Shown here piece by piece: positions 11,107 to 21,720 of a stretch of 60,428 nucleotides of DNA. The position numbers were made by a program, and so were the translations under genes. Each line of letters starts with the position of its first letter. The stretch's first letter is position 1. The stretch is taken from NCBI GenBank assembly GCA_015680685.1, contig MNCI01007578.1, positions 21,489 through 81,916 of the forward strand, written 5' to 3'. This DNA comes from Gnetum montanum (lineage: Eukaryota > Streptophyta > Gnetopsida > Gnetales > Gnetaceae). Below the pieces are notes generated by a model. It searched no databases, was not told where the DNA came from, and was given only the letters and a program-made list of their open reading frames with translations.

Positions 11107-11419
11107 TATGAAAACTATCTAAGCCGTGCATAATGCAAAAATTTATGCCGAATGCACTTACGCCCGGCGTATACGCTGTGGAAACCCTCGGCGTATACAA
11201 CGAGCATAGACCATCTATGCTAGACCGTCTACGCTACAAAACAGACGCTAGAAATCAACAAAAATAGTGTCAAAGGCCTACCTGCCAGAAAATCTGGGCC
11301 ATGCGGGGACTCTCGAGCGGGGTAGGCACTGCAGCATCACCTCACTCTCCTCCGCGAACATCAGTTCAGGTCCTTTCTGTCCTCGGCCCTCTAGTTCTTT
11401 GCCTCTGCCCATCTCGGCG

Positions 11420-11641
11420 TCTACGCTGTGGCTTACGTGCGGCGTAAACAGTTCCCAGCGTCTATGCTGGGGTTTTCTCTTGGCGTCTACGCTGGGGTTT
11501 TCTCTCGGCGTCTACGCTGGGGTTTTCGCTCGGCGTCTATGCTGGGGTTTCTCTCGGCGTCTACGCTGGGGTTACGCTCGCAGTTTACGCTCACGCTCCA
11601 AAAGCCAAATGACAAAATGACGCCCCTGCTCCCCTTTTATA
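11420..11641 (-). promoter_or_regulatory. Tat-A aORF promoter: TATA box and repeat-rich 5' leader
   Basis: TATAAAAG lies on the minus strand at 11634-11641, about 220 bp upstream of the aORF ATG (11412). The leader holds five or more copies of GGCGTCTACGCTGGGGTTTT (as read on the plus strand), a close relative of the LTR word. Tat-B (33480-33488) and Tat-C (41523-41531) have TATA boxes at the same relative place. This argues for transcription independent of the LTR, in the opposite direction. Confidence 0.7.
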
Positions 11642-11796
11642 GTGCGTCGACGCTGACGCTGACGCCGCCACCGCCGCCGCCGCTTTTCCGTTTTTCTTGC
11701 TTTTTGCCTCGTTTTTCGTGCTTTTTTGAACTCGCTTTGAATTTTTTTCAAAAAAATATACAAAATTTACACACAAACTATGTAAAACATAAATTT

Positions 11797-11882
11797 TGGC
11801 ATTAAACTGCCGATCATTGCCCGGTAAGGCATTAAACTGCCGATCATTGCCCGGTAAGGCAGTAACCTGCCGTTCCACTGTC
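11797..11882 (+). repeat. Tat-A boundary array 2 (TAAACT units before pol)
   Basis: Two and a half copies of a 30-bp unit containing GGCATTAAACTGCCGATCAT lie between the aORF promoter and the start of pol. The preceding 11640-11796 is a GC-rich CCGCCG stretch passing into AT-rich DNA, with no gene. Confidence 0.8.
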
Positions 11883-11916
11883 ACGTTAATCCATTTTCAT
11901 ACATGCACACTAAAGA

Positions 11917-14900
11917 TTGCCAGAAGACCTAAAACGACCTCCGATATCTTACCAGGCTCTCCATTTATTGACAGGAACTTGCCTAATGGATTACAAGCGC
12001 TTAACCAAGCCGTTGGTCATGGATGGACCATACGGCGCGGTTGAAAGGAATATCGATGTGAATCTCGTCTATGCGAGCTCATCAGCAAACAACACAACAA
12101 TAGCTTCAACGCAGCAAACGATTGACGAATATGAGGGAATGANNNNNNNNNNNNNNNNNNNNNNNNNNNNNNNNNNNNNNNNNNNNNNNNNNNNNNNNNN
12201 NNNNNNNNNNNNNNNNNNNNNNNNNNNNNNNNNNNNNNNNNNNNNNNNNNAAGGTCAAACCCGAGGTGGCGTTAGCAGTTCGTAGTGAGATAACCAAGCT
12301 CTACCAAGCTGGTTTCATTAGGGCTATTGATTACGCCGAATGGGTATCGAACATGGTTATAGTCCCAAAGAAGAATAGAAGTATCTGCCTGTGCATTGAC
12401 TTCCGGGACCTTAACATAGCAACCATAAAGGATGACTTCCCCTTACATAACATTGATCAACTAGTTGACTCAACTTCTGGGCACGCCCTATTATCCTTTA
12501 TGGATGGGTTCTCGGGATATAACCAGATACGTATTAATCCAGAACACCAACTCTGAACCACTTTCATGACACCTTGGGGAACCTTCTGTTACACAATGAT
12601 GCCTTTTGGTCTCAAGAACGCTGGGGCCACATATCAAAGGGCGATGACATATATTTTCAGCGATTACATCTTACACTTGCTCAATGATTATGTGGATGAC
12701 ATAGTGGTTAAATCAAAATCATCAGAACAACACGTATAGGATCTTGACTTAGTATTAAAATGTTGTCTAAAATACGAACTAAGGCTTAACCCAAAGAAAT
12801 GCATCTTCGACGTCAAAACAGGTAAAATGCTTAGATTTGTAGCCTCAGAGGTAGGGATATGGGTAGACCCCGATAAGGTTAAGGCCATTACAAACCTAAA
12901 ACCACCTAGCAATCTAACCGAACTTCGAGGGCTACAAGGTCGGTTATAGTTCATTAGGAGATTCATAGAAAATTTGACAGGAAAACTCACACCTATGAAC
13001 CACCTACTACGCAAAAATGTCCACTTTGAATGGACCCCGCAGTGCCAAGAAGCATTTGACAGCGTTAAAACAGCACTCACTCAGTTACCCACCGTATTCC
13101 CACCCAAAAACGATAGGCCGTTTTACATCTACCTGGCAACATCAGAATCATTAATCGCATCCATGTTGTGCCAGAAACGAGATGACAGAATTGAGGTCCC
13201 CGTATACTACCTGAATCATGTAATGGTTTCCCATGAAAAGAGATACAACGATGTAGAAAAGTCATGTTTAGCTTTAGTTTTCTCTTTAAAGAAATGGCGA
13301 CATTATCTTTTCCAAAATCAAGTTAACATAATTTGCAAAGATAATGTGCTCAGAGCTATAACTGGAAACATCTACGAATCAAGCAGGATAGCCCGTTGGA
13401 AGGCAATCATAGCTGAGTTTGACCTGCACTATGTGGCACAATCATCAGTAAAAGGGCAAGCCATAGCAAATCAAATGACCATGTCGCCTACGCATGATCC
13501 AGGTACAATAGAACCTAAATTCCCAGACGAAAATGTAAATACAATAGACATGGTGCCAGATGACTACGATGTGATTCTAAACTTCGATGGAGCATACACC
13601 TCTCGAGGAGGAAGTGCTGCCGCCGTAATCACGTACCCCTCTGGAGAAATTAAACCTTTCGCCTATCGCTTCAACTTTCATTGTACTAACAACGTAGCAG
13701 AGTATGAAGGTCTCCTCAGAGGTCTCGCGGCCGCACTAGCTTCGGACGTTACACGGCTTGTAGTCAGAGGGGACTCACAACTAGTCGTAAACCAAGTCAC
13801 AGATGTCTATACGTGTAAAGCACAACACTTACAACCATACTGTGATTTGGCTAAGCACCTACTCAAACAATTCGAAAATGTTGATGTCCAACATATCTCT
13901 AGGAATGACAATACCATTGTAGACGCCTTAGCAACCTTGGCTTTAAACATATCCCCTGACATGTTTCATGCACTACCAAGCTCCGTGATCAGTTGTGCCA
14001 AGCCCATAACCAACACTCTCGACATGCTACCAATTGCATCTGTCAGTACAACACATGCTAATGAATGGTACGATGACGTAAAAGAATACCTTCTGCGCGG
14101 TGAAACGCCACAACATTTAACCAACGCGCAAAAGGATGCAGTACGCAAGCGTTCTAAATAGTACACATTAATAGGGGATACATTGTGTCGCCGATCCTAC
14201 GAGGGCATACTACTGATATGCGTCAATAGTACCGAAGCCCAAAAAATTGTTGAACAAGTGCACGACGGAATATGCGGGGGACACATCACACCGAAGGCAA
14301 TGGCAACCAAAATAAGACGCCTAGGCTACTATTGGCCACACATGGAATATGACTGTCAGTCCAAGGTCAAAACATGTAGTATATGTCAAAAACACGGTAA
14401 TCTCATCCACATTCCACCAAATGAGTTGCATACAACACAAATCCCATGGCCCTTCCAGAAGTGGGGACTAGACCTCATTGGCCCGATAACACCCACATCT
14501 TTTGCCGGGCATAGCTTTATTATAACAGCAACTGAATACTTTACGAAATGGGTAGAGGCGGCACCCCTTCGCAAAACTACTTCTAAACAGGTGTGCAACT
14601 TCATCCTCGAGAACATTATAACCTGTTTTGGCATTCCCATGACAATCATCACTGACAACAGGTCACAATTGCTTGCCCAGAGCAAACGAAGATGGCACGA
14701 ACAACTGGTGTATGCGTTATGGGCATACCGTACCATGCACCGGACCTCGACAGGTAAAACTCCATATAGTATTGTTTACAGTTTAGAAGTTGTTTTACCT
14801 TTAGAATTGCAGGTACTGTCTCTAAGGATCACGCTTTCCGGACTCCTCGACGACGAGCAAAACAATGATTTACGCATCATTGACCTAGACTCGGTGGAGG

Positions 14901-15172
14901 AGGAACGCGTGTGTGCACTCGATCAGATCGAATGGTACCAAAAACAACAACGGCAATGACATCGACATGACATTCATAAGCGCCCCATCAAAGAAGGAGA
15001 TCTCGTACTTAAAGCTTTTCGGGAACACCCAGATAAATTCTCAATCAACTGGGAAGGGCCTTATTTGGTCATCAAAGCATTCGACAATGGGGCATTCAAA
15101 CTAGCTGACATGGACGGAAAAGAGTTTGCAAATCCAACCAATCACTTATTCCTAAAACCGTTCTATACATGA
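11917..15172 (+). pseudogene. pol: Tat-A pol: RT, RNase H, archaeal-type RNase H, integrase (broken)
   Basis: This is the replication polyprotein. Near its start, TTTATTGACAG followed by G (acceptor after 11974) looks like a 3' splice site and is matched in Tat-B. RT motifs include FMDGFSGYNQI and YVDD at 12689-12700. The first RNase H has lost its first Asp (IYLATSES). The second has FDGA, AEYEG, GDSQLV and VDALA, supplying an Asp-Glu-Asp-Asp set (about 13570-13940). Integrase has the His-His-Cys-Cys finger (about 14258-14390) and both Asp of DDE. A 132-bp in-frame deletion after TDNR removes the catalytic Glu. Stops lie at 12554, about 12736, about 12946, 14159 and about 14957. A run of N (12143-12250) hides the N-terminal part. 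Confidence 0.92.
12143..12250. other. Assembly gap in Tat-A pol (108 N)
   Basis: By alignment with Tat-B the missing part corresponds to 34122-34387, about 266 bp. The 108 N therefore do not match the expected length. Confidence 0.9.
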
Positions 15173-16485
15173 ATTCGAACTCAGGTACAGACTAGTCCTG
15201 GAATCACGACTATAAACTGATACCACAGACTAGTCCTGGAATCATGACTATAAACTGATACCACAGACTAGTCCTGGAATCACGACTATAAACTGATACC
15301 ACAGACTAGTCCTAGAATCACGACTATAAACTGATACCACAGACTAGTCTTGGAATCATGACTATAAACTGATACCATAGATCAATCCTAGATTATGACT
15401 TTAAACTGATACCACAGAACAGTCCTGGGTTATGACTATAAACTAACACCACGAAGTCCGCTAAGACTATAAACTAGCTCGCCTCTTCATGCTCCGCTAA
15501 GACTCAAAACTGGCAATGCAACGTCTGCCACGACGCTAAACGGGCAATGTCCGACGGGTTCATCTTCGACTCCTCATTCCACAGCCATATTTATTCATCA
15601 GAATCATTGCATCCCTCATCAGCATCGTCGACATTCACATTCCATACTCAGAATCGCCCCAATATTTTTGTTCACCTGTAGCTGTTTAAATCTAAACTCA
15701 TTAATTCACTCATGGTTTTCTTGTCTCTTTGGAGTTGTGTTTGCAGGATGACACTCGGAAGTTCTTGTACGAGAGTGCGTCTCATCATGGGCAGCAAGAT
15801 GAGGTAATGTCCATTTGTCCACCTGGCAAGACTAAATCGAACCGTTAACCTGCACATTCCCATTCCCCGAAAACCCACTATCTGTTTACCAAACTATTGC
15901 ACACCGTGAAACGTTACAACAGTCGCAACACACAGAACACAATATTCGCACATGAGTACAAGGACAAGCTTCAAAAAAATAAAAACCTGGTCATGAACAG
16001 GACCCTTGGCACTTCCCATATAAGCCCCAGGCAGGAAGGTATCGGTCTTCAAAATACGTACTCATGTCAAAAGCAGTCAAGAAACATCCTATCGCATGGC
16101 TTTGGCTCTTCGTTAATAGTTTCCCCAAAGAAGGGAGCTGTTCCTCCAAAGAATGCAAAACATCACCCTGTGGCTTTGGTAGTGACAACTGTTTCTCTTG
16201 AAAAATCACCAAGAGCACTGTTCCGCCAAAGGACACACATCACATGCTTGAGTTCCGAGTCTGCCGAAAGATGGCTATCGACAAGGACCGACATGCCGCA
16301 CACTTGAGCATCCCATTTTCCCAGCATGATCCCTCGGGCAGCCACCGATCCCCACGATCCCTTCCCTCCTTCCAGTTACCAATCTTGCCTTTTCAATACC
16401 ATTCACCACTGAACATGGTACGATGATGTCTGGTCAAGTGACAAAGGACAGAGCTTTTGTCAAGTGCTTGTGGTGTTTTGCGCTT
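15173..16485 (+). other. Tat-A 3' untranslated region with boundary array 3
   Basis: A 38-bp unit (AGACTAGTCCTGGAATCACG then ACTATAAACTGATACCAC) repeats about five times from 15189 and decays by about 15540. Near 15746 a pyrimidine-rich stretch ending GTGTTTGCAG, then GATGACAC, looks like a splice acceptor and is matched in Tat-B (37986). Further on, 16060-16260 has two degenerate copies of a block of about 73 bp around GGCTTTGG. No gene is supported. Confidence 0.65.
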
Positions 16486-16530
16486 CTTTGTCGATGCTTC
16501 TCGGGTCGATTCCTCCAAGTGTCAACAAAG
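16486..16530 (+). other. Tat-A hairpin overlapping the polypurine tract
   Basis: CTTTGTCGATGCTT (16486-16499) pairs with AAGTGTCAACAAAG (16517-16530) across a 17-base loop. There are eleven Watson-Crick pairs, two G-U pairs and one mismatch. The loop and stem are kept in Tat-B and Tat-C with compensating changes. Confidence 0.7.
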
Positions 16531-16539
16531 AGGGGCCAA
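16527..16539 (+). other. Tat-A polypurine tract
   Basis: AAAGAGGGGCCAA lies directly before the TG of the 3' LTR, where it would prime plus-strand DNA synthesis. All three elements have nearly the same tract. Confidence 0.88.
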
Positions 16540-17895
16540 TGAAACATCACAAAAATATTTGAGTTTAGCATCTGTCTGACAAGAAGCAGATCCCCATGAC
16601 CCACGGGCGACTTCGGCTACATTTGAAGTCACACAGGACAATTTTGAAAATCGAAACATCTGGTTCTTACCAAAGTGTTGTGCCAGCGTATACGCCCAGT
16701 TTTAAACCGAGCTATGCTAGCGTCTACGCCCAGCGTATACGCTCGGCTCTCCAGCGTACACGCCCAAGTACGGCAGATGCACACGCTCGACGACAAGATC
16801 TCCAATGGCAACATGAAGATTACACCGAAGAGCAAGGATTGAAGCAAGTGGACATCCTTCGGCATATACGCCCGGCGTATACGTCCAACATTCACCAGTG
16901 TATACGCCCAGCGTATACGCCCGACGCTCAGCATATACGCTTCACATGCACACGCAGCAGGTGCAACAGAAGCAAGAATTGGAGCAAGTCGACGTCCAGC
17001 ATCCATCAGCGTATACGCCCCAGCATATACGCCAGCATCTATTCAAGTCTACGCCCGGCGTATACGCCCAACGTATACACCGACCTGTTGTAACGTATAC
17101 GCCCAGCGTATACCATGTTTCTAAATTGTAACACCCGGTCTATACGCCACGTGTCTCCCAGTCTGATTTTCCCAGTAACCCTACCCCTATAAATGGCTCA
17201 ATTTTCCGCATTTACCAGGTCGGCAAAAATTTACCAGAGCAGACCCAGAGCAATTACGTTGCGGAAACCCCCTTACGCTTACGCTTACGCTGGAAGTCCT
17301 GTACGCCGAGCATAATCCGCGCTCCGCCTACCGTGTCAACCGACTGCATCCCTCCGTCCACCGGGGCTTTACGTCCGCCTTGTGTCCCTACACAACTGCG
17401 TTAGACCGGTGCACAACATTTTAACTCTATAATCCACTGTTCACGCTTATTGCAAGTTCTTTTACAGTTTTACGTTAATTTGGCCCACGCTTCATTTACG
17501 CCTGCTTACGTTTATGCTCCGTCTGCGTCCATGTACGCTCACTGTTTACGCCTTTTGTACTTGCTTACGCTGTTTACGTTGTTCACACCTGTATACGCTT
17601 ATGCTGGGCCTATCTTTGTTTACGCTGTTCACGCTCGACCTTGTTTACGCCCCTCTATGCTTACGCTGTCGGTACCTGTTTCACCGTTTACGCTCTGTTT
17701 TACACAACCCAGCGTATAACACTTCGGTGGCATTCGGGGAAGTCCTTGTTTGATCCGCGTGCGGACCATTCAAGGCACTCTGCCTTCGTCCACTCCAGCT
17801 TGCCCTCAAGTGGAGGCAGGGTCGACTGTGCTTGTCCATGGATCTTTCGGTGCCCGTAACGTTCCAGCCTCGCACCGACGATTTCGGTCGGCACA
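16540..17895 (+). repeat. Tat-A 3' LTR
   Basis: The LTR starts TGAAACATCAC, ends GGCACA and is 1,356 bp against 1,388 bp for the 5' LTR. Differences are mainly transitions plus a few losses of repeat units in U3. TATA is at 17188-17195. Confidence 0.93.
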
Positions 17896-17900
17896 ACAAC
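17896..17900. repeat. Tat-A target-site duplication, right copy (ACAAC)
   Basis: This is identical to 637-641. Confidence 0.92.
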
Positions 17901-19600
17901 TTCTTCTTTACAAAATGCTCTTCTCCCCAAGACTCAAAGTGTCTCCAAGTAAGAGCCCAAATGCTAACTAGTAGCCTTCAAAATGTGATGTATGAGACCC
18001 CAAGTGTGATGTGAGAAGTCCTTAATTATTGATGATATGATCCCCCTGATCCTTGACCCCTGAAGCCTTTTTATAGGGTTCAAAGGTAGGTAGGGAAGTT
18101 ACAATTTTCAAAAATATCCCAAAAATATCTCAAAAATATCTCACCTAACTTTTCTCCCAAGTAATTGGACTATCCAATCAGAAAATTACTTGCCCAACAA
18201 GCTAGGAGGTTACTTGTNAATAGCCAAATATCTCCTTTTATAGGATGTTACACAAATATCCCATCATTGTCCTTTCCTTTTTAATTCCCTTGTAGTGATA
18301 GAGATAGTAACCATGGATTTGATGCATGGGTTGATATGTAAATATACGTATATGTATATAACCAAATGCATAAGTGGAGTTGTAGTTTCACATTTTAATT
18401 TGTGGCACCCCTAATGTAATTCCAGGGCCGATTCTACCTTTATCTTCTCTACACTTTATTTTATTTCTGAACCCATGTATTGGTAATTGCTGTTTGGATA
18501 ATAACGGTTTCAAGAATGATGGAAATACTCAGCTGGTTCGTTTCCTCCTCTGCACGAAACCCGTAGAAACAAACACATATGCAAACTGCCACCGTGAGAG
18601 AAGGTTCTACTACAACCGATGGTTTCAGTGGAGGGTTTCGGAGCTGTTGAGAACGTGAGGAACGTGCTGGGCCCTTCTTCTCTCTGCCCATCACTACCCA
18701 TCCGTCTTTCTCAGGCGCGCAGTCTTCCCCTGCTGATTCTGCAGCATCCTCAGGCACCTGCGCTAATGGTCGCGACTCAACAGCCAGCACTCAAGGTGCT
18801 GCTCCAGCTGGAGTGCAAGACAATGGCAACGATAGAGGCCAAAAAAACTCCTGTAACAGCGCTTGCGGCAGTAGCAGTGGCGGCAAAGGGATGATTTTCA
18901 ACGTAGGTGCTCTTCAGTAGCAACAAGGGTTTCAGTGTGAACAGGCCAGACCGACCAGAGCCTCCCAGCGACCGCTTTGAAGGTCATGTCCACCGAGAAT
19001 ATCAACGACATTAGCAGCGATGAAGAAATAGACCTGCTATCTGCATTTACGACAGGGAGAAAGAAAAAAAATAAACGAATGCCTTGAAATGCTAGATGCT
19101 GCCACCAAGACCGTCGACGCCGTCCAGAGCCATTTAGGGCCATTGCAAGAATGACTGGTAATAATCCAGTTATGCTCGATATTTGCAGATTTGAGAAGAA
19201 CACTTCTATTGCCGCGCCCTGACTATTTTTGAAAATGACGCTTTCTGGCAGAGTATTTTTGGTCTTGCAAGACAAGGCCAAAAACGTGAACTAAATAATG
19301 ATTAATCAAGGATTTTATTATTTTTCTTTTCTAATTCCAGTTTCCTTCTTTTATTCTTTGCCAGTACCCAAATGATCAATTCCTGAACATATCTCTGGCA
19401 ATGAAAAATTCCTTGCTTGTCAATTTATTCATTATTGGCACATTATCTCTTGCAATCTTTATTCCTTGTCTTTCATATGTGCATCATTTTTTTTTACCAA
19501 TAATTTTATGGTCTCCCTTAGATCTTATACCAATGGTATGAAATGGCACACTTACACTCTCCCATAATAATAATAATATTCACAATGAGTCTTACTGTTC
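17901..19600. other. Unassigned flank between Tat-A and Tat-C
   Basis: 17901-18480 is AT-rich and continues the sequence of 1-636; CTATAAAAAGG on the minus strand near 18070 resembles a TATA box, so this may be an LTR of another repeat. 18480-19290 is more GC-rich. Open frames occur there on both strands (minus 18461-18790; plus 18619-18894, Ser/Gly/Ala-rich), but I recognise no domain and frames change often. 19290-19600 shows nothing. The missing 5' LTR of Tat-C is not here. Confidence 0.4.
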
Positions 19601-19629
19601 CATGAAATGGCCAAATGTGCCAACAACAT

Positions 19630-21720
19630 GAACGTTACAATTTCCTTTGCACAAAGGTGTAGGCAGACCTACTTTTGAATGTGCATGAACTCAAAGACAA
19701 ACATAGCTTCGAGTTGACTTACTGCAACAGGAAGGAATTTGTTCCTACTCTTGGTGCTACCATTCTTTTGACATAGACAAACCAATGGCTTCTAGACCAG
19801 CTCATCGAGTTGGTGAGACTTAGGGGACAAGAAGACATGGTGTCCAACCATGAGGACACTTTCCAGGATGGAAAGGAGGAACTTGATTGCCAATCAGACG
19901 AGGGAGGTCAAATTGACCCCGCTACCATCCCTTCTAACTAGTCCTTCTGGACCAACCCGTTGTCTGTCGCTGCTCCCTTTGTAATCACGCCTACATTCTT
20001 GCAGCCCATGATCACATCTGTGATGGGTAGCCATGTTAATCCCTCAGCATATCAATGTCGTCTTTCACCGGTTTCACCTATTTCATTTGCAGCCACTATT
20101 CCTTTGCAAACCATCCATCAATCCATTGTTGTAGCGCATCACATGCTAATCACGGCTACCCTACCACATTTTCACACCATACTGGCTTCGCAACCGTATG
20201 TAGCTTATACTTCCATTCCTGCATCTGTGTCTGTCCCACCATCAGCGATGAGCCCAGGACCATCAACGTGATGGGATCCATTTACTGTTTCCCCTACTAC
20301 GCTACCATTGTAGATATCGCACCACATTCAACAACAGACCTACCAAGTGCCATAAATAATACCACCTAGTGTGGGGGTCTGGTCTGCTCTACCAACCATG
20401 CAAATAGTCTATCCTATGGCATGACCCTTGGCAGTTGCTTCGACAACACCACCTATCAATTGGTGGGTGCCACAAGCAACACAAGTCACTAGGGCCACCC
20501 CAATGGTACCGTCGGTGGATCACGTTGCTGCCCCTGCCATTCCATAGATGGGAGCTACCCCGATAGTTCCCCAACCACCCGCATCTCCTTAAGGTCTGGA
20601 CTAAGTGTTTCAGCTTATCCAGACCCTTACTAAGGAAATAAAATGCCTCAAGGCTATCGGGTCTGACATGGTACAAGTCATGGACTTCTACCAAGATGAT
20701 CCCACTAGCCCAACAATCCCTCCATTGATGTTGCCCTAAGGATGTTCCTCCCACACTTCACAAAATACAACGGGGAGGGGGATCCCAACGCACACCTTGT
20801 TACCTTTAGGTCTGAATCCCTTCTATTGCAACAATGGCTACACATAATTATATGTGTCTTTGCTATGTCCCTAGCTGGGAGAGCTTTAGATTAATACCGT
20901 GTGCTGCCATGCTCATCTATTTCAACCCTAGAGGAGCTTCTGACCTAGTTCGTGATGGGCTTGAAGTATAACTTGAAGCTAGAAACCACACTGGATCAGT
21001 TGATGAGCATGAAGCAGGATCCTCTGGAGCTGGTCCAAAAGTTCATTCAATGTTGGAGTGCAACCCCTAACGAAATCCGCAAGCCCATCATGGAGGCCCA
21101 CTTTATGGCTGTCTTTAAGGATGTAGTAAACGACTTTATCAAGTCTAAACTGTACTACCTCATTCCTCGCACTCTTAGTCAGGCCTTCGCTCAAACTAAG
21201 AGCATACAAGCCGCAACCAAGGCTAGCAAAGACCCAGCCTACGTTGCATATAAGAACACCTTCACAAAGAAGGACAAAGGTAAGGCCCCAATAACCACAT
21301 TTGCTACTATGGTGACTGAAGCCAAGGCTAGGCCTCATAACAATAGTAACAAGAACAACAAGAAACCAGCCGCACCCGTAGCCAATCCCATGCCCAAGCA
21401 GGGCCACACACCATAACCTATCTTACCAGTGCCAGAGAGATCTGCACAACCCAAACCAAACTTTGAGCGTAAAGATTGCTCAAAGTATACCTCGCTTCTT
21501 CTCAGGCCTTTAAAACTTCTAAAATAGTTACTGGTAGTGGGACACATCCAACACAAGCCAATGTTGGAAGAAAAAATCAGAAGACATTAGCGTTACTGCA
21601 AGCTCCTTAGGAACCCCTTCTTGGCCTTGCCCAATGAGCCTCCTATTCCCAAGGGTTTCAAGCTAGACCGGTTTTGTGAGTACCACCAATAGTGTGGTCA
21701 CAATACAAATTAGTGTTTGG
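19630..21720 (+). pseudogene. gag: Tat-C gag remnant
   Basis: Homology to Tat-A Gag begins near 19630 (YNFLCTKV matches YNFICIKM). It continues through a Pro/Thr-rich part, the gag core (about 20590-21420; FIKSKLYYLIPRTLSQAFAQ is open from 20952 to 21416) and a zinc-knuckle remnant (about 21675-21720) with an internal stop. Frames change several times. The N-terminus is incomplete. Confidence 0.8.

Larger units (their letters stand above)
7148..11412 (-). pseudogene. Tat-A aORF: spliced antisense gene, long form
   Basis: I do not recognise the protein. The predicted exons on the minus strand are 11282-11412, 10134-10583, 9795-10045, 8765-9705, 8474-8683, 8226-8398, 7355-8139 and 7148-7249, about 3,043 bp or 1,010 codons. 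Each junction has GT and AG and the phases agree (2,2,1,1,1,1,0), apart from exon 6, which has a shift in this copy. Exon 1 starts MGRGKELEGRGQKGP. Exons 2-4 are rich in hydrophobic helices and occur only in Tat-A. Exon 5 has an acidic GDLDLGDPP motif. Exon 7 holds a W-D-P segment, a charged helical part and LKRPTWSDVDKAKAL. Exon 8 is acidic and ends PHAPNA. Breaks are TAG in exon 3 (9895-9897), an N-associated shift at 9483, TGA at 8883-8885, a stop plus shift in exon 6 and three stops in exon 7. Exons 1, 5, 6, 7 and 8 have homologues in Tat-B and Tat-C. Confidence 0.78.
642..17895 (+). mobile_element. Tat-A: complete Tat-type Ty3/gypsy LTR retrotransposon with an internal antisense gene
   Basis: The element is 17.25 kb from TG to CA. 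In order it holds: 5' LTR, primer-binding site, leader repeats, gag, protease, a multi-exon minus-strand gene (7148-11412), pol, 3' untranslated region, polypurine tract and 3' LTR. Two RNase H modules (one degenerate Ty3-type, one archaeal-type) place it in the Tat group. By eye the LTRs differ at roughly 5% of positions over about 200 bp, mostly transitions, so the insertion is not recent. gag, pro and pol all carry stops, and integrase has an internal deletion, so this copy is non-autonomous. It was inserted into sequence now split between 1-636 and 17901 onward. Confidence 0.95.

Noticed and set aside
10729-11133. Plus-strand frame of 134 codons with a 12-residue repeat, and similar minus-strand frames nearby
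   Set aside because: The 36-bp tandem array keeps frames open on both strands by arithmetic; it lies in the first intron of the antisense gene.
15991-16236. 81-codon minus-strand frame in the Tat-A 3' untranslated region
   Set aside because: Not kept open in the matching part of Tat-B (38355-38633 has other frames); likely chance.
18461-18894. Host gene in the GC-richer block
   Set aside because: Competing open frames on both strands with no recognisable domain; kept only as unassigned sequence.
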